From Herbidospora galbida (GTDB taxonomy: Bacteria > Actinomycetota > Actinomycetes > Streptosporangiales > Streptosporangiaceae), in assembly GCF_005233835.1 (NCBI RefSeq), contig NZ_SZQA01000008.1, positions 1-64,000 of the forward strand: DNA of 64,000 nucleotides, in the 5' to 3' direction. Below are positions 24,453 through 37,244 of the stretch, one piece after another. How positions within the stretch are numbered: the stretch's first letter is position 1; each line of letters begins with the position of its first letter. Made by a program: the position numbers and the translations under genes. Below the pieces are notes generated by a model. That model was not told the origin of the DNA, made no database searches, and saw only the letters and a program-made list of their open reading frames with translations.

Positions 24453-26291
24453 TCACGCCCCGGCGGCGCGTTCTCTCAACACGCGTCGCTGCTGTTCGAG
24501 CGCCACCAGTTCGGCGAACATCCGGTTGTAGTCGCCCTGTTCGTCGATCGGGTTGAGCCGCTGCATCCGCGCCTTCAGCGCGTCGAGCTGACGACCCACC
24601 GTGACCTCTTGCAGCTTGGCCAGAACCGCCGTGCCGTAGCGCTCCTCGCTGCTCGTCTCGACCTTCACCGGGTCGACCGCGAGACGGGTGAGGAGCTGCC
24701 TGAGATCGTCGGAGACGGCCGCGAGGAGGATCTCGACCCACTCGCGCCCGCCCGGGCCCCCGGCGGCCGTGCCGCCACAGGAGGCGATCAGCTGGAACAG
24801 GGCCGCGTGGTCGGCGACGCCGAAGGCGCCGGGGCCCAGGGCGTCGAACTCCGGGCCGAGCAGGGCCGGGCGCTGGACGGCCAGCTTCAGCGCCTCCAGC
24901 TCCAGCCGGGCGAGCGGATCGAGCGGGGCCTGCTTCTTCTTCCCCGGCTCGCTGCGCGTCTCGGCCGGCCGGGCGGCGATCTCGGTGACCCGTTCGACGA
25001 CCAGGCGCTCGTTCATGAAGCCGAGCCAGCGGTCGAGGTCGACGGCGTACATGTGGCGCAGGGCCTTGTCTTTGATCGAGGCGACCACGGGGGCGGCGGC
25101 GTCGAGCGCCGACAGGCGGCCCTCGTTGGTGCTCGTGTCGTAGCGGCCGATCATGCTGCGGATGGCGAAGGCGAACAGCGGCTCGCGGCTGGCCACCAGG
25201 TCGCGGACGGCCGCGTCGCCCTTCTGGACCCGCAGGTCACAGGGGTCGAGCCCGTCGGGCTGCACGGCCACGAAGGTCTGGGTGACGAACTTCTGCTCGT
25301 CCTGGAAGGCTCGCAGGGCGGCCTTCTGCCCGGCCGAGTCGCCGTCGAAGGTGAAGATGACCTCGCCCTGGCCCTGGTCGAACAGGATGCGGCGCAGCAC
25401 CTTGATGTGGTCTTCGCCGAAGGCGGTGCCGCAGGTGGCCACGGCGGTCGGCACCCCGGCCAGGTGGAGGGCCATCACGTCGGTGTAGCCCTCGACCACG
25501 ACCGCCTGGGACCGCTTGGAGATCTCGCGTTTGGCCAGGTCGATGCCGTAGAGGACGGAGCTCTTGTGGTAGATCGGGCTCTCGGGGGTGTTCAGGTATT
25601 TGGGGCCGTCGTCGGCCTCGATGAGCTTGCGGGCGCCGAACCCGATGACGTCGCCGGTGATGTCGCGGATCGGCCAGATCAGCCGCCCCCGGAACCGGTC
25701 GATCGGCCCTCGGCGGCCCTCCCGCGCCAGCCCGCCCTTGATCAGCTCCTGGACGGTGAAACCCCGCCCCATCAGGTGGCGCGACAGCGCCTCCCACTCG
25801 TTGGGGGCGTAACCCACCCCGAAGTGGTCGGCGTCGGCCCGCTCGAACCCGCGCTCCGACAGGAACCGCCGGGCGACCGCGGCCTCAGGCGTGGTCAGGT
25901 TGGAGACGTAGAACTCGGCGGCGGCCCGGTGGGCCTCGATCAGCCGCGAGCGCTCCCCCTGCTGCCGGCCGGGCACGTAGCCGCCCTGCTCGTAGCGGAG
26001 CTGGATGCCCGCCCGCCCCGCCAGCCGCTCGACCGACTCGGCGAAGGTCAGCGCGTCGATCTTCTGGAGGAAGGAGATGACGTCGCCGCCCTCGGAGCAG
26101 CCGAAGCAGTAGTACATCCCCCGCGCGGGGGTCACGTTGAACGAGGGCGACTTCTCGTCGTGGAACGGGCACAGGCCCTTGAGGTTGCCGCCCCCGGCGT
26201 TGCGGAGCTGGACGTATTCGCCGATCACGTCGGCGATCGGGGAACGCTCCCTGACGAGGGCGATGTCGTCATCGCTGATCCGGCCTGCCAC
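24453..26291 (-). CDS. dnaG: DNA primase
   Basis: A 612-residue primase that lays RNA primers at the replication fork. The CHC2 zinc finger uses Cys41, His44, Cys62 and Cys65 (GLCPFHDEKSPSF and YYCFGCSEGG). The TOPRIM domain shows VVVEGYTDVMAL and IFTFDGDSAGQKAA, and the DnaB-binding C-terminal region is helical. Length is normal. The GTG start lies 6 nt after TAGACT, whose TAG is also the stop codon of the upstream lipoprotein gene, so dnaG probably has its own leaderless transcript inside the cluster. Confidence 0.96.
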   Translation of the reverse strand: MAGRISDDDIALVRERSPIADVIGEYVQLRNAGGGNLKGLCPFHDEKSPSFNVTPARGMYYCFGCSEGGDVISFLQKIDALTFAESVERLAGRAGIQLRYEQGGYVPGRQQGERSRLIEAHRAAAEFYVSNLTTPEAAVARRFLSERGFERADADHFGVGYAPNEWEALSRHLMGRGFTVQELIKGGLAREGRRGPIDRFRGRLIWPIRDITGDVIGFGARKLIEADDGPKYLNTPESPIYHKSSVLYGIDLAKREISKRSQAVVVEGYTDVMALHLAGVPTAVATCGTAFGEDHIKVLRRILFDQGQGEVIFTFDGDSAGQKAALRAFQDEQKFVTQTFVAVQPDGLDPCDLRVQKGDAAVRDLVASREPLFAFAIRSMIGRYDTSTNEGRLSALDAAAPVVASIKDKALRHMYAVDLDRWLGFMNERLVVERVTEIAARPAETRSEPGKKKQAPLDPLARLELEALKLAVQRPALLGPEFDALGPGAFGVADHAALFQLIASCGGTAAGGPGGREWVEILLAAVSDDLRQLLTRLAVDPVKVETSSEERYGTAVLAKLQEVTVGRQLDALKARMQRLNPIDEQGDYNRMFAELVALEQQRRVLRERAAGA

Positions 26292-26300
26292 GCCGTGAGT

Positions 26301-27167
26301 CTAGTCACCCACGCCGGGCACCTCGACGCCCAGCGGCCCCACCTCGACGGGCTGCACGGGCTTGCGGGTCGGCTGCGGCCGCTGCGGCCGCTCGACGCCC
26401 TTCACCTCGGGCTTGGCCGAGCAGGCGACCGAGCACGCCGGGAGCGGCCCGGTCTTTTTCCGGACCGCCTTCATCTCCTGCGCCGGAGAGTAGGTGCGGT
26501 TGCCGTTGCGCCAGGCGTCGAGGTAGTCCCACGGCTCGACCATGCCGCGCCTGATCCACCACTCGTTGGCGTCGGTCTTCCAGGTCATCGCGAAGTAGAG
26601 GTTGCTGGCGGTGTCGCGGGCGTTGCCGGTGTTCCCGACCGTGCCGAGCGTCTGCCCCGCCTTCACCTTCGTGCCCGGGGCGATCCCCTCGGCCACGGTG
26701 TCGAGGTGCCCGCCCAGGTAGAGCACGCCGTCGTCGCCGAGCAGCGTGACGTAGCGCCCCTCGCGGTCGCCGCCCCGGTCGGTGGAGGGCACCCACCGGT
26801 TCTGCACGTTCACCTCACGGACCGTGCCGGAGACGGGTGCCACGAACGCGCACCCCTTGTCGGCCCAGATGGTCGTCTTGGGCAGCACGAGGAGCTTGCG
26901 CGCGTAGGAGACCTTGCACCCCTTGACGGGGAAGGTGTACTCGAACTTCGACAGCTTCGGCGGCGGCAGCAGCACCGGCTCGTCGCCGGTGGGCGGCACG
27001 GCCGCCGAGATGAACGCGGGCTCGGGGGTCGAACCCGCGTCGTCGAGCGGCGTGCCGGCCATGGGCGCGGCGGGTGGGTGGGTGCTGACGCCCGCGACAC
27101 CCGCCGGACCGCTGCAGGCGGCGGTCAGAAAGGCCAGCACGAGGAGGGTCGAGGTCCCCGGTCGCAT
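26301..27167 (-). CDS. M23/LytM-like lipoprotein with degenerate metal site
   Basis: A 288-residue predicted lipoprotein. Residues 1-18 are a signal peptide ending LTAAC (Cys18). About 95-195 follow the M23/LytM fold: ADKGCAFVAPVSGTVREVN, GGHLDTVAEGIAPG and GQTLGTVGNTGNARD. The zinc ligands are mostly gone: the expected HHDYPATD-type segment reads KLLVLPKTT (91-99) and the HLHF motif reads NLYF (189-192); only His154 remains. It is therefore probably not an active endopeptidase but a regulator or binding protein, as with EnvC/NlpD-type domains (inference). A Pro/Gln-rich tail follows. The ATG at 27167 has GGTGGAGA upstream. Confidence 0.82.
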   Translation of the reverse strand: MRPGTSTLLVLAFLTAACSGPAGVAGVSTHPPAAPMAGTPLDDAGSTPEPAFISAAVPPTGDEPVLLPPPKLSKFEYTFPVKGCKVSYARKLLVLPKTTIWADKGCAFVAPVSGTVREVNVQNRWVPSTDRGGDREGRYVTLLGDDGVLYLGGHLDTVAEGIAPGTKVKAGQTLGTVGNTGNARDTASNLYFAMTWKTDANEWWIRRGMVEPWDYLDAWRNGNRTYSPAQEMKAVRKKTGPLPACSVACSAKPEVKGVERPQRPQPTRKPVQPVEVGPLGVEVPGVGD

Positions 27168-27234
27168 GATCTCCACCCTGGTGACGTTATCTGACGTGAC
27201 ATGACCCAACGGCCGGTTTGGACCGAAGGTGAGG

Positions 27235-28428
27235 TCATCCTGCCAGTGGGGTCTCAGGGTCGGCCAGTCTCTTCGGGTCGACGGTCTCACCGTTTCTGAT
27301 CAGTTTCTGGATGTCGCCGACCACGTCCCACACGTTGACGTTCATGCCCGCGATGACCCTGCCCTCGCGGAGCCAGAAGGCGATGAACTCCAGGTCGGAG
27401 CCGCGGATGACCAGGTCGTCGGCGCCGGCGATGTCGCCGGAGAACTCCATGCCGATCTCGAACTGGTCGGTGTAGAAGTAGGGGACGCGGTCGTAGACGA
27501 CGTCCTGGCCGAGCATCGCCTTTGCGGCCACCGGGCCCTGGTTGAGGGCGTTGGCCCAGTGCTCGACCCTGATCCGGCGGTTCAGCAGGGGGTTGAAGGC
27601 CTCGGCGACGTCGCCGGCGGCGTGGATGTCGGGGTCGCTCGACCGCAGGGCGGCGTCCACGAGGATGCCCGAGCCGATCTCCAGGCCGGCGTCGCGGGCC
27701 AGTTCGACGTTGGGGGCGGCGCCGATGCCGCCGATCACCTCGTCGGCGGCGATGGCCTCGCCGCTCTCCAGGACCACCTCCCGCACGTGCCCGTCGCCGG
27801 CCAGCCGGGCGACCTTGGCGCCGAGGCGCAGGTCGACGCCGTTGCGGCGGTGGACGCCCGCGAAGACCTCGCCCATCTCGGCGCCCAGCGTCCGGTGGAG
27901 AGGCGTCGGCTCGGGCTCGACGACGGTCACGTCGCAGCCGGCCTTGCGGGCCGCGGCGGCGGTCTCCAGGCCGATCCAGCCGCCGCCGATCACCACGACA
28001 TTGCCGCCGTGGGCGAAGGCGGCCTTGAGCGCCTGGCTGTCGGCGACGGTGCGCAGGTAGTGGACGCCGTCGAGGTCGGCGCCCTCGAAGGGCAGCGGGC
28101 GCGGGGTGGCGCCGGTCGCGATCAGGAGCTTCTCGTACGCCACCCGCTCGCCGGTCCCCAGGACCACCTCGCGCGAGGGCCGGTCGATCGCGGTGGCCGC
28201 CGTGCCGAGGCGCAGGTCGACGTCGTTGTCGCGGTACCAGCCCTCGGGGTGGACGTACACCTTCTCGAGTTCCGAGGAGCCCTGGAGGTAGCCCTTCGAC
28301 AGCGGCGGGCGCTCGTAGGGGCGTTCGTGCTCGGCGCCGATGAGCGTGACGCCGCCCCGGTAGCCCTCCTCGCGGAGGGCGGCGGCGGCTTTGGCTCCGG
28401 CCAGGCCGGCTCCGATGATGACGAACAT
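27235..28428 (-). CDS. FAD-dependent ferredoxin/rubredoxin reductase-like oxidoreductase
   Basis: A 397-residue pyridine nucleotide-disulfide oxidoreductase fold. FAD-binding VIIGAGLAGAKAAAALR (3-19), NAD-binding VVVIGGGWIGLETAAAARK and the second FAD motif DIHAAGDVAEAFN are clear. There is no CxxxxC redox pair, so it fits ferredoxin or putidaredoxin reductases that feed electrons to P450s or Rieske oxygenases. No partner gene is adjacent. An AGGAG precedes the ATG. It lies 10 bp downstream of dgt on the same strand. Confidence 0.9.
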   Translation of the reverse strand: MFVIIGAGLAGAKAAAALREEGYRGGVTLIGAEHERPYERPPLSKGYLQGSSELEKVYVHPEGWYRDNDVDLRLGTAATAIDRPSREVVLGTGERVAYEKLLIATGATPRPLPFEGADLDGVHYLRTVADSQALKAAFAHGGNVVVIGGGWIGLETAAAARKAGCDVTVVEPEPTPLHRTLGAEMGEVFAGVHRRNGVDLRLGAKVARLAGDGHVREVVLESGEAIAADEVIGGIGAAPNVELARDAGLEIGSGILVDAALRSSDPDIHAAGDVAEAFNPLLNRRIRVEHWANALNQGPVAAKAMLGQDVVYDRVPYFYTDQFEIGMEFSGDIAGADDLVIRGSDLEFIAFWLREGRVIAGMNVNVWDVVGDIQKLIRNGETVDPKRLADPETPLAG

Positions 28429-28438
28429 GCGTGCTCCT

Positions 28439-29671
28439 TTACGCGCTCCGGGCGGACAGCATCCGGTGCATCGCAGTCGCGGACGCGTCGGTCAGCGACG
28501 CGATCTGGTCGATCACCGCCCGCAGCCGTCCGGCGTCGTCCCTGGCGTTCTCGAAGGCCGGGCGCAGGGCGGGCTGGAGCGTGTGCGGGGCGCCCAGCAT
28601 GGTGAGCGAGGTCAGCTCGGCCAGGAGTTCGCGCTGCCGGGCCCGGACCGTCTGGTTGTCGGCCTCCCCGATCACGAACCGGACGGTCACCCCCTTGAGC
28701 AGGGCGCACTCCAGGCGGGTGACGTGCGGGACGATCAGGTCTGCGTCGTGGCGGCCGGCCTCATCGAGGACGTAGGCCTCCCGGGTGGCGTCCTGGGCGC
28801 GGCGGCAGAAGCGGCCGATGAGCGTGCTGGTGAGCTGCTTCAGCGCGGCCAGGTCGGGGAAACCGCCGTCGAAGCGGCCGGGCCACAGGGGCTCGCCGAT
28901 CAGACGGGTGAAGGTCTCCTCGAGCTCGTTAAGGTCGGCGTCGGGCAGGTACCACTCCTGGGTGAGCTTGCAGACCTCCAGGCGCTCGGCCGGGTCACGG
29001 AGCATGCCGGGAGTGACGTAGCCGCTGTGCAGCGCGTCTTCGAGGTCGTGGACGGAGTAGGCGACGTCGTCGGCCCAGTCCATGATCTGGGCCTCGAAGC
29101 TCACCGAGCCGGGCGGGGCGCCCTGGCGGACCCAGTCGAAGACCTCCATGTCGTCGGGGTAGACGCAGAACTTCTCCCCGCACGAGCGGTCCCACGGGTA
29201 TTTGATCGCGGCGTCGAGGGTGGCCCTGGTCAGGTTGAGGCCGGCGTTGACGCCGTCCTCGGTGATGACCTTGGCCTCCAGCCGCGACAGCAGCCGGAGG
29301 CTCTGGGCGTTGCCCTCGAAGCCGCCCGCGCGTTCGGCGATCTGGTTCAGCGCGAACTCGCCGTTGTGGCCGAACGGCGGGTGGCCCAGGTCGTGGGCGA
29401 GGCAGGCGGTCTCCACCAGGTCGGGGTCGCGGTTCAGGGCCTTGCCCATCTCGCGGCCGATCTGGGCGCACTCCAGGGAATGGGTCAGGCGGGTGCGCGG
29501 ACTGTGCATCATCTGGTCGACCGGCGCCACCACCTGGGTTTTGCTGGCCAGCCTGCGCAGGGCGTCGCTGTGGAGCACCCGGGCGCGGTCGCGTTCGAAC
29601 GGGCTGCGTTCCGGATTCCCCGGCGGCTCGGGAACCCAGCGTGCCTCGTCGTGCTGGTCATATGGCCTCAC
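28439..29671 (-). CDS. dgt: Deoxyguanosinetriphosphate triphosphohydrolase-like protein
   Basis: A 410-residue HD-domain hydrolase that removes triphosphate from dNTPs and so tunes dNTP pools. Metal ligands follow the HD pattern: His in RTRLTHSLEC, the His-Asp pair in LAHDLGHPPFGHNGE and Asp in MDWADDVAYSVHD. The GTG at 29671 (RPYDQHDEARW) has GGGGGAG upstream; a start 15 codons earlier is possible but less likely. The gene is grouped with dnaG and a sigma factor, as in many actinobacteria. Confidence 0.93.
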   Translation of the reverse strand: MRPYDQHDEARWVPEPPGNPERSPFERDRARVLHSDALRRLASKTQVVAPVDQMMHSPRTRLTHSLECAQIGREMGKALNRDPDLVETACLAHDLGHPPFGHNGEFALNQIAERAGGFEGNAQSLRLLSRLEAKVITEDGVNAGLNLTRATLDAAIKYPWDRSCGEKFCVYPDDMEVFDWVRQGAPPGSVSFEAQIMDWADDVAYSVHDLEDALHSGYVTPGMLRDPAERLEVCKLTQEWYLPDADLNELEETFTRLIGEPLWPGRFDGGFPDLAALKQLTSTLIGRFCRRAQDATREAYVLDEAGRHDADLIVPHVTRLECALLKGVTVRFVIGEADNQTVRARQRELLAELTSLTMLGAPHTLQPALRPAFENARDDAGRLRAVIDQIASLTDASATAMHRMLSARSA

Positions 29672-29776
29672 GGCTCCCCCTTTCGTCGCGGCGAGGGAGC
29701 TAGAAGGTACCCGCAAATATCGACCTTCACGACAAACGCGCTGGAAACATCTGATTGCCTGAGTCGCCGGGGCATG

Positions 29777-32374
<2,598 letters not shown>

Positions 32375-32557
32375 GGCAGTCTCCTCCAGGGGCCCAATTA
32401 ATCGCGGAACCACCCCGCGAGCGGGACTCTACCGATTAAGCAGAGCATGAAACCTCACGGCTGTCACACATAAGTGTTCCCGCAGGTAGGGAGGGTAGAA
32501 CCGGTCTAATCCAATTCCCCCGAACGTAAAGAACGGCCGTTTTTTCACAAGACCATG

Positions 32558-32573
32558 ATTGGTCTGAACCAAT
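32558..32573. promoter_or_regulatory. GntR/HutC-type operator 1
   Basis: ATTGGTCTGAACCAAT is a perfect inverted repeat around CTGA. It resembles DasR-responsive elements (TGGTCTAGACCA core) known from Streptomyces. No GntR gene is in the window. Confidence 0.7.
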
Positions 32574-32604
32574 TCGTCTGCGCGCATTGTTCCGACCCCC
32601 GGCA

Positions 32605-32620
32605 ATTGGTAGAGACCAAT
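32605..32620. promoter_or_regulatory. GntR/HutC-type operator 2
   Basis: ATTGGTAGAGACCAAT has the same arms as operator 1 around AGAG and lies over the likely -35 of the peptidase gene, fitting repression. Confidence 0.7.
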
Positions 32621-32674
32621 GCCCTGTTATCGTGGAAACACCCTCCGACAAGATCCCATTCCGGAGGGTGACGA

Positions 32675-34099
32675 ATGAGCCGAGCGAAGTTGGTCGGGAT
32701 CGCCCTGGTGGCGATGACCGGGGTCGGCGGAGGCGGGCCGGTCGAGCCGGCCGGCCTGAAGTGGGCGGCGTGCGCCGAGGCGCCACTGGCGCCCTTCCAG
32801 TGCGCGACGCTGACGGTGCCCCTCGACTACGCCGACCCGGGTAAGGGCACCCTCGACCTGGCCGTGGTCCGCAGCAAGGCGACCGGGCCGAGGATCGGGT
32901 CGCTGGTGTTCAACTTCGGCGGCCCCGGCGGTTCAGGGGTGACCACCCTGCTCGCCTCGGGCACCGCGTTCGGGTCCCTGAACCGGAGCTACGACCTGGT
33001 CAGCTTCGACCCGCGCGGGGTCGACCGCAGCAGCGGCATCCAGTGCCTGCCGCCCAAGGAGTTCGAGGAGTTCCTGGAGGCCGAGCCGTCGCTCGACGAG
33101 GCCACCGAGCGCGACCTGTCGGTGGAGTTCGTGCAGGGCTGCCAGAAGAACGCCGGGCGCATCCTGCCCTACGTCGGCACCGTGAACGCCGCCAAGGACA
33201 TGGAGGCCCTCCGGCAGGCCCTCGGCGACCCGAAGCTCAACTACCTGGGCTTCTCCTACGGCACCCACCTGGGCGCCACCTACGCCACGCTCTATCCGCA
33301 GAAGACGGGCCGGATGGTGCTCGACGCGGCCCTCGACCCGACGGTCGGCCTGCTCGACCAGTCGCGGACGCAGGTGCTGGGCTTCCAGAAGGCGTACGAG
33401 AACTATCTGGCCGACTGCAAGAAGCAGCCGCAGGGATGCCCGTTCGGCGGGAACGCCGAGGTGGTGGGCCTGCTCGACCGGCTCGACACGACGCCGCTGG
33501 TGGTGAACGGCCGGAAGGTGACCGACGACACCGTCAGGGCGGCCATCGGCGAGGCGCTCTACAGCAAGCTGAGCTGGCCCCTGCTGACCGAGGCGCTGAC
33601 CGCCGCGATCAAGGGCGACGGCACCGGCGTGCAGGCCCTGGCCGACCAGTACGCCGGCCGCCAGCCCGACGGCACCTACAACACCCTGCTGTCGTCGCTG
33701 AACGCGGTGCTCTGCGCCGACACCACCGAACGGCCGACCTTCGCGCAGGCGGAGGCGCTGGCCAAGGACCTGTCGAAGGTCTCGCCGATCTTCGGCCCGG
33801 ACGCCGCCAGCGCCGGCATCTGCAGCGTGTGGCCGACGCCGGGCGAGGACAGCAACAAGCGGGTCAGCTCGCGGGGCACCCAGTATCCGGTGCTGGTCGT
33901 CGGGGCGATCAACGACCCGGCCACGCCCTACGTGTGGGCCCCGAAGCTCACCTCGGAACTCGGCAACGCGGTGCTGCTCACGTTCGAGGGCGAGGGCCAC
34001 GGGGCCTACGGCCAGACGCTCTGCGTGACCGGGATCGTGGACGCCTATCTGCTCAACGGGACGGTGCCCGCGAAGGGCACCGTCTGTCCGGCGGCCTAG
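32675..34099 (+). CDS. Secreted alpha/beta hydrolase, TAP-type tripeptidyl aminopeptidase family
   Basis: A 474-residue exported hydrolase. The N-terminus (MSRAKLVGIALVAMTGVGGG) is a short signal-like hydrophobic segment. The oxyanion motif is NFGGPGGSG, the nucleophile elbow GFSYGTHLG (Ser), an Asp lies in GAINDPATP and the His in EGEGHGAYG. The TAP C-terminal domain and paired cysteines (CVTGIVDAYL to CPAA) fit the Streptomyces tripeptidyl aminopeptidase group that trims peptides outside the cell. The ATG at 32675 follows GGAGGGTGACG. Control by the GntR-type sites is inference. Confidence 0.88.
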   Translation: MSRAKLVGIALVAMTGVGGGGPVEPAGLKWAACAEAPLAPFQCATLTVPLDYADPGKGTLDLAVVRSKATGPRIGSLVFNFGGPGGSGVTTLLASGTAFGSLNRSYDLVSFDPRGVDRSSGIQCLPPKEFEEFLEAEPSLDEATERDLSVEFVQGCQKNAGRILPYVGTVNAAKDMEALRQALGDPKLNYLGFSYGTHLGATYATLYPQKTGRMVLDAALDPTVGLLDQSRTQVLGFQKAYENYLADCKKQPQGCPFGGNAEVVGLLDRLDTTPLVVNGRKVTDDTVRAAIGEALYSKLSWPLLTEALTAAIKGDGTGVQALADQYAGRQPDGTYNTLLSSLNAVLCADTTERPTFAQAEALAKDLSKVSPIFGPDAASAGICSVWPTPGEDSNKRVSSRGTQYPVLVVGAINDPATPYVWAPKLTSELGNAVLLTFEGEGHGAYGQTLCVTGIVDAYLLNGTVPAKGTVCPAA

Positions 34100-34105
34100 C
34101 CGTCT

Positions 34106-35488
<1,383 letters not shown>

Positions 35489-35553
35489 GAGTAGTGCTCC
35501 ATCCGGCTGGGTGTCGGCGATGGGAAAACGGGAATGGCGCAAGCTTAGTGGCC

Positions 35554-35835
35554 TCAGCCCTTGGGGTAGACCTGCTCGAACGCCCCGGGCTCGTTGATCA
35601 TCAAGGTCATCAGCGGATACATCGTCATGCGGGCCGCCGACAGGGCGCGGCGGTAGAACCCGGCGCCCTCCCACTCGCTGACCAGCGCCCACAGGTTGGG
35701 CTCGTCGACCGAGCGGCCGACCTGGCCGCGCAGGAAGCCGCTCTGCGCCGAGAAGAGGTCGATCACCTCGCGGGCGTGCAGTTCGAACTCCTCGGCCCTG
35801 GCTTCGGGCACCGAATAGCGGATCACGGCCAGCAT
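35554..35835 (-). CDS. Antibiotic biosynthesis monooxygenase-like (ABM) domain protein
   Basis: A 93-residue single-domain protein with the dimeric alpha+beta barrel pattern: [20 protein letters not shown], then [25 protein letters not shown]. The family includes heme-degrading and quinone-forming monooxygenases and many members of unknown role. It lies upstream of glyS on the same strand, 65 bp away. No further function can be read from it. Confidence 0.8.
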   Translation of the reverse strand: MLAVIRYSVPEARAEEFELHAREVIDLFSAQSGFLRGQVGRSVDEPNLWALVSEWEGAGFYRRALSAARMTMYPLMTLMINEPGAFEQVYPKG

Positions 35836-35888
35836 GAGCCCAGCATGCCATCAGCGGGGGGTCTTCCACCTGCGAGTAACCTCGACGG

Positions 35889-36272
35889 GTGGCCAACCGT
35901 CGACCCCGCCATCCTCTCGCCCAGCCCCAGAAGGCCAAGAAGGCCCCTCGGCCGCTGCCTCCCGGCGAGCAGTTCTTCACGCCCGGCGCGACCGGGCTGC
36001 GCAAGACCGTCGAGACCCGCAGCGCGCCGCTGCTCGTCTACCTCTACCAGATGCCGAAGTGGCTGCTGCCGGTCGTGCTGGTGGCCTTCTTCATCGGCGG
36101 GTTCGCCCTCCCCGACTGGCGCGGCGGGCTGTGCATGCTGCCGGTGATCGCCTTCACGGGCTGGCTCGCCTACCTGTCGTGGCCCTCGCTGCGCGTCGGC
36201 GCGCGGGTGCTGCGGCTGGCGCTCCTCGCGTTCCTGCTGGCAGTGGCGGTGACCCGCTTCGGTGGCCTCTGA
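35889..36272 (+). CDS. Small two-to-three-helix membrane protein (DUF6703-like)
   Basis: A 127-residue membrane protein conserved in actinomycetes. A basic, Pro-rich cytoplasmic N-terminus (about 1-45) precedes hydrophobic helices ([50 protein letters not shown]). Function is unknown; the DUF number is from memory and less certain. The GTG at 35889 lies 6 nt after TAACCT (35877-35882), so the mRNA looks leaderless. Confidence 0.75.
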   Translation: MANRRPRHPLAQPQKAKKAPRPLPPGEQFFTPGATGLRKTVETRSAPLLVYLYQMPKWLLPVVLVAFFIGGFALPDWRGGLCMLPVIAFTGWLAYLSWPSLRVGARVLRLALLAFLLAVAVTRFGGL

Positions 36273-36278
36273 ACCGTT

Positions 36279-36308
36279 TTGACAATCATTTTCATTTCCT
36301 GGCACACT
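36279..36308 (+). promoter_or_regulatory. Zur box over the znuA promoter
   Basis: TGACAATCATTTTCA (36280-36294) matches the Zur-box pattern TGAAAATCATTTTCA with one change. It overlaps a consensus -35 TTGACA (36279-36284). With an 18-bp spacer the -10 is CACACT (36303-36308), 7 nt before the GTG at 36316. Zinc-loaded Zur would block this promoter. Confidence 0.85.
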
Positions 36309-36315
36309 CTGTTGG

Positions 36316-37230
36316 GTGATGCCCGGAAATGTTGTGCGTTTCATCGCCGGATCCGCCCTTGTCCTTACCGCCGCCTGTGGAGGCACCACGGCGGCCGAAT
36401 CGGGCAAACCGGTGGTGGACGCGGCGTTCTTCCCTCTTCAGTGGCTGGTCGAGAAGGTCGGCGGCCCCGACGTGACCGTCGAGGGCCTGACCAAGCCCGG
36501 GGTCGAACCCCACGACCTCGAACTCACCCCGCAGCAGGTGGCCGGAGTGGGCAAAGCCTCTCTGGTCGTGTACGTCAAGGGCGTGCAGCCCGCCGTCGAC
36601 GAGGCGGTGGCCCAGCACGCGGCCGACCGCGGGTTCGACGCGGCGAGCGCGGTCCCGAAGATCGACGCGCCCCACGACGAGCACGCCGAGGAGGAGGAGC
36701 ACGGCCACGAGGAGCTCTTCTACGACCCGCACATCTGGCTCGACCCCTCGCGGATGGCCACCCTCGCGACCGCGCTGGGAGGACGGCTCGCCGAGATCGA
36801 TCCGGCGCATGAGGCGGCGTACAAGGAACGGGCCAAGAAGACCGCCGCCGAACTGGGCGACCTCGACTTCAAGATGGCCACCGGCCTGATGCGCTGCGCG
36901 AACCGGACGATCGTCACCGCCCACACCGCGTTCGGATACCTGGCGAACCGCTACAAGCTCGAACAGGTCGGCATCGGCGGCATCGACCCCGACGCTGAGC
37001 CGTCTCCTGCCCGTTTGGCCGAGGCTGCCCGGATCGCGAAGGAGAAGAAGGTGACTACCATTTTCACCGAGGAGCTCGTCAGCCCGAAGGTCGCCGAGGT
37101 CCTCGCGAGCGAGGTCGGGGCCAAGACGGCGGTTCTCAATCCGCTGGAGAGCCCTCCCCAGGGCGGTGACTACATCTCCGGCATGACCGCCAACCTCACC
37201 GAGCTCCGCACCGCACTCGGCTGCCAGTGA
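36316..37230 (+). CDS. znuA: Zinc ABC transporter substrate-binding lipoprotein
   Basis: A 304-residue cluster A-I solute-binding protein that captures Zn2+ outside the membrane. The signal peptide ends LTAAC (lipobox). Metal ligands are expected at the His in GVEPHDLELTP, the His in FYDPHIWLDP, the His in TAHTAFGYLA and a late acidic residue. A His/acid-rich loop (PHDEHAEEEEHGHEE, about 119-133) is typical of zinc rather than manganese carriers. The start is either GTG 36316 or ATG 36319; the promoter geometry favours a leaderless GTG. First gene of the Zur-controlled znuA-znuC-znuB-zur operon. Confidence 0.93.
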   Translation: MMPGNVVRFIAGSALVLTAACGGTTAAESGKPVVDAAFFPLQWLVEKVGGPDVTVEGLTKPGVEPHDLELTPQQVAGVGKASLVVYVKGVQPAVDEAVAQHAADRGFDAASAVPKIDAPHDEHAEEEEHGHEELFYDPHIWLDPSRMATLATALGGRLAEIDPAHEAAYKERAKKTAAELGDLDFKMATGLMRCANRTIVTAHTAFGYLANRYKLEQVGIGGIDPDAEPSPARLAEAARIAKEKKVTTIFTEELVSPKVAEVLASEVGAKTAVLNPLESPPQGGDYISGMTANLTELRTALGCQ

Positions 37231-37244
37231 CCGGAAGGCGACCC

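Larger units (their letters stand above)
32375..32674. promoter_or_regulatory. Divergent ppdK/peptidase regulatory region with GntR-type sites
   Basis: A 300-bp spacer without genes. It contains two perfect 16-bp inverted repeats of the form ATTGGT-N4-ACCAAT (32558-32573 and 32605-32620) and one degenerate half-matching copy (32500-32515). The sites lie 47 and 58 bp apart, centre to centre. A small CGCGG-loop-CCGCG hairpin lies near 32405-32424. The right-hand site overlaps a plausible -35 (TTGGTA, 32606-32611) with TATCGT at 32628-32633 for the plus-strand gene. Confidence 0.7.
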
